From positions 1 through 64,000 of the forward strand of contig CALWSK010000005.1 of NCBI GenBank assembly GCA_944384195.1: a stretch of 64,000 bases of DNA. Direction: 5' to 3'. Positions 1 to 9,532 of the stretch are shown here, piece by piece. The DNA is from an uncultured Clostridia bacterium (lineage in GTDB: Bacteria > Bacillota > Clostridia > Lachnospirales > CAG-274). The translations under genes were made by a program, and so were the position numbers. Position 1 is the stretch's first letter. Each line of letters begins with the position of its first letter. The notes under the pieces are model-generated. The model saw only the letters and a list, made by a program, of their open reading frames with translations, had not been told where the DNA came from and made no database searches.

Positions 1-106
1 TTTAGTGTGTGTTCACTTTTTAAATTTTCGGGTTGTCTAATTCTTTTTATGATTATTTAGTTTTCAATGTTCAACTTATTTAATTTTTATCGCCTTGCCT
101 TAGCGA
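1..106 (-). other. Probable rRNA operon leader (5' part), boxA-like element
   Basis: Read on the minus strand, this stretch follows a consensus promoter and contains a boxA-like antitermination sequence, TTGAAAACT (59-67). It also has a small TCGC/GCGA hairpin near 90-106. TTGAAAACT-type boxA sites are typical of Firmicutes rRNA leaders and of the 16S-23S spacer. No rRNA gene body is present, so the assignment rests on the promoter and boxA only. Transcription would leave the window to the left. Confidence 0.5.
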
Positions 107-113
107 CTTAATC

Positions 114-142
114 ATAATATCATAAACTTTTTTTAATGTCAA
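114..142 (-). promoter_or_regulatory. Strong sigma-A promoter, probably rRNA operon
   Basis: On the minus strand TTGACA (142-137) is followed by a 17-base spacer and TATTAT (119-114). The region upstream (143-290) is A/T-rich with long A and T tracts that could act as UP elements. There is no open reading frame downstream inside the window, and the following leader carries a boxA-like site. This points to a stable-RNA operon running off the left edge. The 143-294 stretch shows no gene. Confidence 0.6.
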
Positions 143-294
143 CACTTTTTTTGCATTTTTTACTATTTTTTATATATTGACAATGTTAACTCTTTTTTAT
201 TAAGCAATTTTTTAAATACTAAATGATCAAAATATATATTTTTAAAATTTTTCTTCCCTTAAAAAAATTAAGTTATATCCCAGTAATATTAATA

Positions 295-331
295 AAAAGC
301 TAGCCTCATATACAAAATAAGACTAGCTTTT
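295..331 (-). terminator. Rho-independent terminator of the FliK-like gene
   Basis: A perfect 9-bp inverted repeat, AAAAGCTAG (295-303) with CTAGCTTTT (323-331), lies just beyond the stop codon at 338. The A-rich left arm gives a U tract on the minus-strand transcript. Confidence 0.8.
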
Positions 332-337
332 ATACAT

Positions 338-3300
338 TTAAATATAATGATTTACTTCATTATCAAAATCTACTAAATTATCTTTAATATCTGAAATACT
401 TCTTTTAAACATATTATCAGCTTTTTTATCTTTATATATAATTTTTTCAGGTTCTATATCAAACTTATTTAATACGTTTAAAATATCTTCTTCATAATCT
501 TTAGCATTTTCATTAGCTATAATTTTAGCAAATTTACCTCCATCAAAAACTTTTATATAACTTTCTATATTTTTACCTTCACTAGATATATTAACATAAA
601 AACTAAGATTTTTATCATCTAAAGCTTTATCATTTAATATATACATATTTAAGTCTGCTATCTTCCCATTTTTAAGTTTCATAGGGAATGAATAAGCCCC
701 ACTTTTAGAATTATTATTATCTTTTAAAAATGAAATACTAGAAAATATATCATTATTTTTCCCTATCATATATTTTATATCATAAAAATTATCCATACCT
801 AAGATTTTATCAAAAGCAGTTTCGCTTTCTTTATCAAGTTCTAATAAACTAGATTTAGCCTCTTCTTTATCATATTTTTTATCATCTAAAGTATCTATAA
901 TACTAATGTCAAAATCTAAGTTTCTTTTTTCCATCTCATCTTTAAAATTAGCTATATCATAGCTTGGACTTTTCTTCCCAGAAATAATATTTTCAAGCAT
1001 ATTTATATTATTTAAATTTATTTTCATATCTGTATCATAAAAATAATCCATAGCATCTTTACTTATAGAATCAATATTTCTTGCATTTTGGATAACTTCA
1101 TTTGCAAACTCTTTTGGCATATTTTTTATTTGTCCTATTTCTTCTAAAGTCTTCTCAAGACTTACATTTTGTTTAAGGGCTTTGTCTATATCCTCTGATT
1201 TTATATAATCTAAAGCCTTATTTATAAGCATTTTGTTATACTCTGCATTACTATTTTCAAACCAATTATCTAAATTATTTTTAATATTATTATTAAAGTT
1301 TAAAACGCTAGTTAATCCATTTTCATCATCAACAGTTTTATCAAAATCTAAATTTTTCTTATTTTTTTGATATATCTTAGCACTGTCTAAAAGATTATTA
1401 AAAGTTATATTCTTTTCAGATTTTAAAAGACTCCCTATACTAGCACTTCCGTCCTTTTCTATAGCATTTATCATTCTATATACAGAAATAACAGCCTTTC
1501 TCTCTTCACTAGATAACATATTTTTATTATCCATAGATAAAATTTGTTCTGCTATTTTTTCTCTAGAAGTTTTAAGGTTTTCATCTTTGTTTATATAGTC
1601 TATAACCTCATCTATATTTTTGTCCATAGGATTAAAACCTTCTTTTAACATCTTGCTAACAGTTAATGGGTGCAAATTATTGTGTATATAATCAAGTTTA
1701 GAATCTATAAGCTTAACATTAATAAAATTCTCATCATTAAAATCTAATTCATTTAAAGATAATATTTTTAAAGCTTTTTTATTAGTTTCATTTACTTCAA
1801 AACCATTTTCTTGTAAAAGCTTTTCAAAATCACTATCTAATTTTTTTATACTATCTCCAAATTTTTTATTAATAGTAGTAGCAAAAGTATCTAAATCTTG
1901 TAATACCTTTTTAGCTTTTATGCCTTGATTTATCCCCTCTATAGAAAAATCTATATCTTTATTTATAATATCTCTAAACACATTATAAACTTTTTTAGGA
2001 AATATATTTTGCATAGCATCAAAAACTTTGCTCATAGTCTTAGTATTTTCTGATATATTTCCTGCCTTAATATTCTCAAGACTAGCTTTATATTTAGCCT
2101 GTTCTATTTTTTCAAGCTCATTTATAACATTTTGTAAAGGCTTAGTGTCTATATTTATACCATTCTTAGCAAGAGTATATATATTATCTGTTGTAAGTTT
2201 CATCTGTATTTTAGCAAGACTTAATCTTTTTTCTATAGCTTCTGTGCTTACACTTTCTGTGCTTATTTTATCGCTATATTTTTCTATATTGCTAAGATTA
2301 ATCTCCATTTTATTATCAATCAAATATTGAAGATTTTCTTCGGATATATTCTCTATAAGATTTTTATATCCCTTATATTTTTGGATATAGTTTTGTTCGC
2401 TATTAAATATATCAATATCAAGAGGACTTTTATTTTTTATAATATTCTTAGCTCCAGAAATTAAAATATCCTCAGAATTTATATTTTCTTCTATATTACT
2501 TAACTTTTTATAATTATCTATATTTTCTCTAGATATATCAATCTGATTTTTTATAAATTCTTTTCCTATTTCTAAATTTTCTTGAGTTGCTTCTATATCA
2601 AGCTTTTCAAAAAGATTTTTAAGCATATTATCTACATCACCTATTTTGCTAATATCTATTTGAAAATTACTAGAATTCCTAGAATGCTTAGCAGTATAAA
2701 TATTCTCAAGAGTAGGTTTTTTCCCTTCTTTTAACATATTTAAAACTGAATTTTTATCTATACCCTTTATATCTTCTATTTTATCTTTTATATTTTTAAT
2801 ATTTTCGATATTTTTATCAGTTAGTGGTAAGCTAGTATTAGTAAAAACGCTTTCAAAGCTAAAAATAGCTTCCTCGTCCACACCGTTCATATTTAAATCC
2901 ATTTTAATATTTTTATTTTCTTCTTCTTTTTGTAATTCATCTATAGACTTAGGAGCATCTTTTTTAGTTTCTTCCCCAAGACTTTCAGACAAACAATCGC
3001 TAAAACTAAATAAATCTAACTTTTTAGCATCTAGGTTTTTATTTATAATCTCTTTTAAGCTCTCCTCACTAATAGTATTAGATACGTGTCCAAGTTTATT
3101 TTTAAGATTTGTCTTATATAATATATTTTCTTGAACAGTTGGTTGAGCATTTTTATTTAAATAAGATTTATATTTTTGCTGAGAAATATTTATATTAAAA
3201 TCCTTAGATTTTAAATTTGCTCTTTTTACTATTTTTTCTTCTGGTTCTAATTTTTCAGTTATTTGCATCATTTTGTTTCCCTCTAATACAGAAAATGATA

Positions 3301-3496
3301 CCTTATCCCCTACTTTTCCTTTTATTTTATCTTTATCTATATTAATAGTTATATTTCCATCTAAAGATATTTTATACTTTCCGTCTTTTTCTTCCTTAAT
3401 TTCTCCGTTTATATTTTGTCCTTCTTCTAGCTTATTGTTAAAATTTATATTTTGAATTTGTTTTTCTCTTTTATTATTTAAAAATTCTATATTCAA
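338..3496 (-). CDS. Giant FliK/DUF6240-like protein
   Basis: A protein of about 1,052 residues with no signal peptide or membrane segment, rich in Lys, Asn, Glu and Asp. Residues 25-90 form a small beta-rich module (NGEIKEEKDGKYKISLDG...), and the last 100 residues (MKLKNGKIADLNMYI ... VLNKFDIEPEKIIYK) follow the pattern of FliK C-terminal domains. The middle is a long, mainly helical region. This recalls Clostridia proteins annotated DUF6240, which I link to flagellar hook-length control only by analogy. Start choice: GAGGTGAT overlaps a GTG at 3505, so that GTG is part of the ribosome binding site and TTG at 3496 is the likely start. A sigma-D-type promoter lies upstream, which supports a flagellar role. 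It is much longer than typical FliK (400-600 residues). Confidence 0.6.
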   Translation of the reverse strand: MNIEFLNNKREKQIQNINFNNKLEEGQNINGEIKEEKDGKYKISLDGNITINIDKDKIKGKVGDKVSFSVLEGNKMMQITEKLEPEEKIVKRANLKSKDFNINISQQKYKSYLNKNAQPTVQENILYKTNLKNKLGHVSNTISEESLKEIINKNLDAKKLDLFSFSDCLSESLGEETKKDAPKSIDELQKEEENKNIKMDLNMNGVDEEAIFSFESVFTNTSLPLTDKNIENIKNIKDKIEDIKGIDKNSVLNMLKEGKKPTLENIYTAKHSRNSSNFQIDISKIGDVDNMLKNLFEKLDIEATQENLEIGKEFIKNQIDISRENIDNYKKLSNIEENINSEDILISGAKNIIKNKSPLDIDIFNSEQNYIQKYKGYKNLIENISEENLQYLIDNKMEINLSNIEKYSDKISTESVSTEAIEKRLSLAKIQMKLTTDNIYTLAKNGINIDTKPLQNVINELEKIEQAKYKASLENIKAGNISENTKTMSKVFDAMQNIFPKKVYNVFRDIINKDIDFSIEGINQGIKAKKVLQDLDTFATTINKKFGDSIKKLDSDFEKLLQENGFEVNETNKKALKILSLNELDFNDENFINVKLIDSKLDYIHNNLHPLTVSKMLKEGFNPMDKNIDEVIDYINKDENLKTSREKIAEQILSMDNKNMLSSEERKAVISVYRMINAIEKDGSASIGSLLKSEKNITFNNLLDSAKIYQKNKKNLDFDKTVDDENGLTSVLNFNNNIKNNLDNWFENSNAEYNKMLINKALDYIKSEDIDKALKQNVSLEKTLEEIGQIKNMPKEFANEVIQNARNIDSISKDAMDYFYDTDMKINLNNINMLENIISGKKSPSYDIANFKDEMEKRNLDFDISIIDTLDDKKYDKEEAKSSLLELDKESETAFDKILGMDNFYDIKYMIGKNNDIFSSISFLKDNNNSKSGAYSFPMKLKNGKIADLNMYILNDKALDDKNLSFYVNISSEGKNIESYIKVFDGGKFAKIIANENAKDYEEDILNVLNKFDIEPEKIIYKDKKADNMFKRSISDIKDNLVDFDNEVNHYI

Positions 3497-3526
3497 TTTT
3501 ATCACCTCAAAATTATATATATTTTT

Positions 3527-3553
3527 ATATCGACAATTTTCTTTCCTTCCTTA
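3527..3553 (-). promoter_or_regulatory. Sigma-D (motility) type promoter
   Basis: On the minus strand TAAG (3553-3550), a 15-base spacer and GTCGATAT (3534-3527) match the Firmicutes flagellar sigma consensus TAAA-15-GCCGATAT at 3 of 4 and 7 of 8 positions. It lies about 30 bases before the TTG start of the FliK-like gene. It could instead be a chance match in AT-rich DNA, but a second match occurs before the GH18 gene. Confidence 0.5.
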
Positions 3554-3633
3554 ATCTTAAGGCTTTGTTTTGTTGTTGTAAAAAAAATATTAATATGATA
3601 AAATTTTATATATTTATAAAAGGGAGTGATTTT

Positions 3634-4269
3634 ATGTTTTTTAAACCTATGCCTATTTTTATAGGTGTTATATCATTTATGATAGTTATAAGATGTCTAC
3701 TAAAGAAAAGTAATAATGGATTTGATGAGGCAGTAGATGAATTTATAAAAAGAGAAAACGAAGCAAACTTTACAAGAAAAGATTTTAATAAATTATCCTT
3801 AAATTATGTAACCCCTTGTAATGACTTACCTTTTAAATCATATCCACAAGAAGATAAATTTAAAGTTGTTATAAAAAAACAAGATTTAGTAAAAAGAAAA
3901 ATAAACCTTGAAATGATAAAATTACCTCAAAATCTTTCAAATACAGATTTAAAAGAGCAATTTGGCATAAATAATTTCGATAAAATAACAATACTAGAAG
4001 AACACTATAATTCTTATATAAGAGGTTTATTTGAATGGGGCGTTGAACTTATAAATCTTGATAATATAGAAGACGCAAAAAAGGTATTGTTAGAAGCTAA
4101 AAGACTAGAGGGAAATATAAGCCAAATATACTCTACCCTTTCAAAAATATATTTAAAAGAAAAAGATAAAAACTCAATATTACAATTAAAAAAAGATGTA
4201 GAAAATATGGAGTTATCTTTAAAAGATAAAGCATTAAAATCTATAAATGAAGATTTAGAAAGTTTATAA
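3634..4269 (+). CDS. Membrane-anchored protein with TPR-like C-terminus
   Basis: A 211-residue protein of unknown function. Residues 5-23 (MPIFIGVISFMIVIRCLL) form one membrane segment, followed by a charged, probably cytoplasmic body. The C-terminal 90 residues (ELINLDNIEDAKKVLLEAKR, then YSTLSKIYLKEKD) look like two tetratricopeptide-type helical hairpins. The start at ATG 3634 is preferred over in-frame upstream codons because AGGGAGTGA sits just before it. It ends 10 bases before addA and is probably co-transcribed with it, but I see no functional link. Confidence 0.7.
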   Translation: MFFKPMPIFIGVISFMIVIRCLLKKSNNGFDEAVDEFIKRENEANFTRKDFNKLSLNYVTPCNDLPFKSYPQEDKFKVVIKKQDLVKRKINLEMIKLPQNLSNTDLKEQFGINNFDKITILEEHYNSYIRGLFEWGVELINLDNIEDAKKVLLEAKRLEGNISQIYSTLSKIYLKEKDKNSILQLKKDVENMELSLKDKALKSINEDLESL

Positions 4270-4279
4270 AGGTGATAAT

Positions 4280-7200
4280 ATGTTTACAAATGAACAATTA
4301 GAAGCAATAAATATAAGAAATACAAATACATTAGTATCTGCTGCTGCCGGTTCAGGTAAAACTACTGTTCTAGCAGAAAGAATAATAAGCCTTATTATAA
4401 ATGATAAAATAAACATAGATGAACTATTAGTAGTTACCTTTACAAAAGATGCCGCCGAAGAAATGAAAGAACGTATAATAAAAAGGCTAAATAAAGAACT
4501 AGAAAAAAAGGAAGATAACTTTATAATAGAACAACTTATAAGAGTAAATAAGGCTCAAATATCAACTATAGATGCTTTTTGTTCAAAAATCTTAAGAACA
4601 CATTTTAAGCTAGTAGATGTAGACCCAAATTTTAGAATAGGAGATAAAGGAGAACTAGACCTTATAACAGATGAGGCAATAGAAGAATTTTTTGAGCCTT
4701 TATATGAAAGTCAAGATAAAAATTTCTTAAATGTGGTAAATGCTTTTACAAAGAAATATAGTGATGAGAAATTTATAGAAATATTTTTATACTTATATGA
4801 AAAAACTCAAAACCTCCCAAATCCAAAAACTTGGCTTAAAAATGCTTATAAACAATATGACATAAAAACAAAAGAAGATTTTTATAATTCTGACATTTTC
4901 CAAAAAATATTATCTTATTCAAAAGATATACTAAACGAAGTTATGCAAATCTATGATATAATCAAAACTATTTCTGCTAATGAATTAGATTTTGTAAATA
5001 ATATAAATAACGAAAATACATTAGAAGCTTTTTTAAATAATGAATTTATGATTTATCAATCTTTAATATTTGATATAGAAAATAAAATGTATGATAGCTT
5101 TGTAAACACTATACAAAATCTAAGCTATGGTAGATGGAAGCCTTCTTTTTTAAAAGAAGATAAAGAATTAAAAGAAATAATAAAAAGCTTTAGAGATATA
5201 AGCAAAGAAATAGTTAAAACTCTAGTAACAAATTTCTTTTACAAAGATATAAATCTTATGATAGAAGAAATAAAAGATATATATCCTATATTAAAAGATT
5301 TTTGCAATCTTATAATAGACTTTGATGATTATATTCTAAAAATAAAAAAAGATAAAAATATATATACTTTTAGTGATATTTCTCATTTTTGCCTAAAAAT
5401 TTTAGAAAATGAAGAGGTTATAAAAACCTACAAAAAAACCTTTAAAGAAATAATAATAGATGAATATCAAGATAGTAACTCTGTACAAGAAACTTTACTT
5501 TCTTCTATATCAGATAAAAATCGTTTTATGGTTGGAGATATAAAACAATGTATATATCGCTTTAGACAAGCAAACCCTAGTTTATTTAATGAAAAATATA
5601 TTTCTTATAATGAAAATATAGAAAATGGAAAAAGAATTGACTTAAATGCTAATTTTAGAAGTAATAAATATGTAGTAGATGCTATAAACCTAATTTTTGA
5701 AAATATTATGTGTAAGGGGCTTGGAGAAATAGACTATGACAAAAACGCAAAGCTTTATAACAAAGCAGAATTTAAAAATCCAGAACCTAACACAGAAACT
5801 TTAAAAAACTGCTCTTTAAATATAATAAATTGTGCTATTCCAGATAATATAGAAACACAAGAGCTATTAGAGCTAGCATCTGATGAATTAGAAGCTACTT
5901 ATATTTGCCAAAAAATATCCGAGCTACTCCAAAATAACACATTAGTATATGAAAGCTCTACAAAAAGCTATAGACCTATAGAATATAAAGATATAGTAAT
6001 ACTTATGCGTAATAAATCTAGCTTTGATACATTTAGTACAATTCTTGCTAAAAATAATATTCCAGTATATAGCGAAAGCTCTTCAAATTTTTATGACTTT
6101 ATAGAAATAAAAACTATTTTAAATATTTTAAATATTCTTATAAACCCTTTACAAGACTATGCCCTTATAGGTTGTATGTATAGTCCTATCTTTAGTTTCA
6201 GTGCAAATGAGCTTTTAGAAATAAAACTTCTAGGAAAAGAACCTATTTTTTATAATAATCTATCAAAATTTATAGATAATACAGAAAATAATGAACTAAA
6301 AGATAAAGTAGTAAATTTTATTTTTAAAATAGAAAAATGGACAGAACTTTCAAAAACTCTATCTATATATGAATTGCTATCATATATATATGAAGATTCT
6401 AATTATTATAACTATTTAGGACTTCTAGAACAAGCTAGGATAAGACAAGCAAATCTCTTAAGTCTTCTTGAAAAATCTTTAGCATTTGAAGAAACAAATA
6501 TGAATGGTCTATTTAATTTTATAAACTATATAAATAAATTTAAACAATTTAGTAATGATTCTAAAGCATCTATATTATCAAAATCAGAAAACGTAGTAAA
6601 AATTATGACTATACATAAAAGTAAAGGCTTAGAATTTCCGTTTGTATTTTTATCAAATCTTTCAAAACAATTTAATAATCAAGATGCAAGAGAACAAATT
6701 CTTTTTGATGAAGATTACTATTTAGGACTTAGTATATATAAAGATGGAGAAAACTTAAAGCCAAGAAGAGAAGTATCTACAATACATAAACAACTTATAA
6801 AATACAAAACAAAACTAGATAACTATTCTGAAGAAATACGTATTTTATATGTAGCACTTACAAGAGCTAAAGAAAATCTATTTCTTACTGCAACCGTTAA
6901 AAAAGATATTACTAACGCTTTAAAAACTTATCAAAATCTTATACCAAATAATATAAATACTATTTTACCTAATGTATTTATAAATAGCTCTAGCTCTAAT
7001 ATGTATCTTTCTTGGTTATATTGTGCTATAAAAAATTTTGATACAGATAATATATGGGATATAAATATAATAGATACACAAAGCATAATGTATAATCTAG
7101 GTAAAACAAATCCTATAGAAAAAATATCTAAATCAAATTATAAAGCTTTTGAAGAATTATTATCATTAAAAATAGATAAAAAACATAAAAAACATAGCCT

Positions 7201-7855
7201 AGACTGGAGCTATAAAGACAAAATATCACAAACTATAAATACTACTATGTCTGTTACTCAAATAAAACAAATGTCAAAATTAAATGATGCTGAATATTCT
7301 ATTCAAAACATAGAGCTTCCTAAATTTTATACTGACTTAAAAGGAGAATTCAAAAGTACAGATATAGGTACTATATATCACAAAATATTACAATATATAG
7401 ACTTTAGTATAGAAACTAAAGATGAATTAGATTCTATGTTAAATACATTTTTAAATAAAAAAATTCTAACAGAAACTGAACTTTTATATATAGATAAATC
7501 AAAAATATTGAGCTTTCTTAATAGTGATTTAGCAAAAAGAATAAAAAATTCAAAAACCGTAAAAAGAGAAGCTATGTTTACAATAGGAATACCTACAAAT
7601 CAAATTTATGAGGATATACCAAATATAAATTCAAACATACTAGTAAATGGAATAATAGACTTATATTTTGAAGAAAATGACTATATAGTCCTAGTAGATT
7701 ATAAAACAGATAAAGTACACAATAAAAATATATTAAAAAGTAGATATAAAAACCAAATAGAAATATATAAAAAAGCATTAGAACAAGGCTCAAATAAAAA
7801 GGTAAAAGAGAGTATAATATATTCTCTATATCTTCAAGAAGAAATATTATTATAA
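4280..7855 (+). CDS. addA: ATP-dependent helicase/nuclease subunit A (AddA)
   Basis: A 1,191-residue UvrD-family helicase with a C-terminal RecB-type nuclease, the usual AddA length. It processes double-strand breaks for recombination. Walker A is AAAGSGKTT (about residues 21-29), DEYQDS is Walker B (from about 395), QCIYRFRQANPSLF and LNANFRSN are motifs III-IV, and TIHKSKGLEFP is motif V. The nuclease motif VDYKTDK lies near residue 1140. In most Firmicutes addB directly precedes addA and the two proteins act as a heterodimer. Here the upstream gene is the small anchored protein and no addB is in the window, so the partner must be encoded elsewhere or be absent. Confidence 0.95.
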   Translation: MFTNEQLEAINIRNTNTLVSAAAGSGKTTVLAERIISLIINDKINIDELLVVTFTKDAAEEMKERIIKRLNKELEKKEDNFIIEQLIRVNKAQISTIDAFCSKILRTHFKLVDVDPNFRIGDKGELDLITDEAIEEFFEPLYESQDKNFLNVVNAFTKKYSDEKFIEIFLYLYEKTQNLPNPKTWLKNAYKQYDIKTKEDFYNSDIFQKILSYSKDILNEVMQIYDIIKTISANELDFVNNINNENTLEAFLNNEFMIYQSLIFDIENKMYDSFVNTIQNLSYGRWKPSFLKEDKELKEIIKSFRDISKEIVKTLVTNFFYKDINLMIEEIKDIYPILKDFCNLIIDFDDYILKIKKDKNIYTFSDISHFCLKILENEEVIKTYKKTFKEIIIDEYQDSNSVQETLLSSISDKNRFMVGDIKQCIYRFRQANPSLFNEKYISYNENIENGKRIDLNANFRSNKYVVDAINLIFENIMCKGLGEIDYDKNAKLYNKAEFKNPEPNTETLKNCSLNIINCAIPDNIETQELLELASDELEATYICQKISELLQNNTLVYESSTKSYRPIEYKDIVILMRNKSSFDTFSTILAKNNIPVYSESSSNFYDFIEIKTILNILNILINPLQDYALIGCMYSPIFSFSANELLEIKLLGKEPIFYNNLSKFIDNTENNELKDKVVNFIFKIEKWTELSKTLSIYELLSYIYEDSNYYNYLGLLEQARIRQANLLSLLEKSLAFEETNMNGLFNFINYINKFKQFSNDSKASILSKSENVVKIMTIHKSKGLEFPFVFLSNLSKQFNNQDAREQILFDEDYYLGLSIYKDGENLKPRREVSTIHKQLIKYKTKLDNYSEEIRILYVALTRAKENLFLTATVKKDITNALKTYQNLIPNNINTILPNVFINSSSSNMYLSWLYCAIKNFDTDNIWDINIIDTQSIMYNLGKTNPIEKISKSNYKAFEELLSLKIDKKHKKHSLDWSYKDKISQTINTTMSVTQIKQMSKLNDAEYSIQNIELPKFYTDLKGEFKSTDIGTIYHKILQYIDFSIETKDELDSMLNTFLNKKILTETELLYIDKSKILSFLNSDLAKRIKNSKTVKREAMFTIGIPTNQIYEDIPNINSNILVNGIIDLYFEENDYIVLVDYKTDKVHNKNILKSRYKNQIEIYKKALEQGSNKKVKESIIYSLYLQEEILL

Positions 7856-7914
7856 GGTTTATTTTTAAATTTTAGTGTAATACTATATATATCATAATGT
7901 TTTGAGGTGATATT

Positions 7915-8091
7915 TTGAATTTTAAAAGAGTTAAAAATTGTAAAAATTTCAAATCTTTAGAAGCGTTAGATGCTATGCATAATAAACCTTGTAAAACTTC
8001 TTGCAGTAATTGTATCTATTTTTCTTCTAAAAATTGCCATATGGAAGCATCAAATGATATAGAGCCAGAATTCGATTTTTTAGGATATTAA
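7915..8091 (+). CDS. Small Cys-rich protein (58 aa)
   Basis: A short reading frame starts at TTG 7915, five bases after GAGGTG, and ends in TAA directly before a strong terminator. The product is 58 residues, with Cys in CKTSCSNC, a later KNC, and one near the N-terminus, which would suit a small metal site. The ribosome binding site, spacing and terminator position all support a real gene, probably at the end of the addA transcript. I do not recognise the family. Confidence 0.6.
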   Translation: MNFKRVKNCKNFKSLEALDAMHNKPCKTSCSNCIYFSSKNCHMEASNDIEPEFDFLGY

Positions 8092-8092
8092 A

Positions 8093-8113
8093 CCCCTTAG
8101 ATTTTCTAAGGGG
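8093..8113. terminator. Bidirectional terminator
   Basis: A perfect 8-bp stem, CCCCTTAG / CTAAGGGG, with a 5-base loop, between convergent genes ending at 8091 (plus) and 8120 (minus). T-rich sequence flanks it on the plus side. Confidence 0.85.
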
Positions 8114-8119
8114 CTTAAT

Positions 8120-9280
8120 TTATATCGATACACTTTCTCCATTTATATATAAATATTTTAAATTTTTCATATTTTTAAGGCTATCTAAGTCTATTTTAGC
8201 ATTTGTATATAGATATAGCTTTTTAAGATTATCAAGCTCTAATATATTATGAATATCACATACATTGCTAGCCAACATTATTTCTAAATGTTCTAATTGT
8301 TTAAAATTTTGTAAAAAACTTATATCTTCTGTCATACCAAATTTAAGCTCAAGCTTCTTAAGATTAGATAACTTGTCCAAAGAAGAGAAATCTATATTTT
8401 CTATACCCCAATTAAAGCTAAGCTCTTCAAGATTTATTAGCTTATTAAGAGGTGATACATCTTTTAAGGAATAGTTATTTTTATAATTTAAAATATCTCC
8501 ATTATTTTTTATAGGATTTAATGAATCTATAACTATAGATTTTATATGAGTATAATTGCTTAAAAATTCGCAGTATATATCCATATCATTATCATCTATT
8601 TCAAAAAAATCTATTCTTTCTAACTTTTCTAGAGTTAGCCTTGTTATTTTTTCTTTATTAGTAAGACATAATTGATATCTTATTTCATCTTCTATATATT
8701 CATCTGGCAAGGCTACCTCTTCTTCTAGTTTTAAATCTTGTTCATTTTTTTTATTTTTTCTTATAGGTTCATATATTATAGTTTTTTCTAAATCAGTTGG
8801 TTCTAAAATTTCTTTTTCAAAATTTATAAGTTCATCTATTTCCGCCTTAAGCCCATCTATAAATTCTTGATTAAATTCTAAATCGCTATCTTTTAATATA
8901 TTTTCTTGTGCATTTTCTTCTTCACAAAGCGATAAATCTTGTTGCTCTTCTTCTATTTCTTTTATATTAAAAGAAATATCCTCTTTTTTATCTTCTTCCA
9001 GATTTTTTGGGTTAGAAAAAATAATATCTTCTTGCTTGTCTTCTTTATTAGGAGAAAAAATTGTTTCTTTATTATTTCTACATAGATTTTTTTCTTCTAT
9101 TTCAATATCTTCATTTTTCTCTATATCTTGTTTTAAAATACTATTTAATTTAGGATATCTATCTTTTAAATCTTTTATTAGATTTGGATTTTTCTTAATT
9201 GTTTTATATGAAATAAAGCCTAGAGTAGCTAAAGAAGTCGCACATAGAGAGGCAACAACTTTCTTGTTAGGTTTTTTCAT
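8120..9280 (-). CDS. Anchored leucine-rich repeat protein
   Basis: A 386-residue protein. Residues 8-24 (VVASLCATSLATLGFIS) form an N-terminal membrane anchor after a Lys-rich start. Residues 50-200 are a very acidic Glu/Asp-rich low-complexity stretch. Residues 215-386 carry about five leucine-rich repeats of the LxxLxxLxL type (NLKKLELKFG, QLEHLEIMLA, NLKKLYLYTN, NLKYLYINGE), like internalin-type LRRs. ATG 9280 is preceded by GAGAGGGGG. It may be a surface-facing or periplasm-like interaction protein; orientation is not clear from sequence. It appears monocistronic. Confidence 0.7.
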   Translation of the reverse strand: MKKPNKKVVASLCATSLATLGFISYKTIKKNPNLIKDLKDRYPKLNSILKQDIEKNEDIEIEEKNLCRNNKETIFSPNKEDKQEDIIFSNPKNLEEDKKEDISFNIKEIEEEQQDLSLCEEENAQENILKDSDLEFNQEFIDGLKAEIDELINFEKEILEPTDLEKTIIYEPIRKNKKNEQDLKLEEEVALPDEYIEDEIRYQLCLTNKEKITRLTLEKLERIDFFEIDDNDMDIYCEFLSNYTHIKSIVIDSLNPIKNNGDILNYKNNYSLKDVSPLNKLINLEELSFNWGIENIDFSSLDKLSNLKKLELKFGMTEDISFLQNFKQLEHLEIMLASNVCDIHNILELDNLKKLYLYTNAKIDLDSLKNMKNLKYLYINGESVSI

Positions 9281-9494
9281 ATCTTTTCCCCCTCTCTTTA
9301 TTAGAATATTATACCATATTTTAAATAAAAAGTTAATATGAAAATTATTTTTTCTCGTACTTATAAATTATATTATTAACAAGCTATTATATTTTTATTA
9401 CTACATAATATATTATCGTTTATTTTACGAAAATAATCAAGGCATATTTAAATCAATTTTTTAATACTTTGTATCAGAAAATATATATTAATAA

Positions 9495-9524
9495 AAAAGG
9501 TATAGCTTTTAATCTATACCTTTT
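9495..9524 (-). terminator. Terminator of the M60/SLH transcript
   Basis: An 11-bp inverted repeat, AAAAGGTATAG with CTATACCTTTT, 9 bases after the SLH gene stop on the minus strand. The 9281-9494 gap upstream is AT-rich with nothing else recognised. Confidence 0.85.
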
Positions 9525-9532
9525 ATTTTAAT

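Noticed and set aside
3503..3505. GTG as start of the FliK-like gene
   Set aside because: It lies inside the GAGGTGAT ribosome binding site; TTG 3496 has correct spacing.
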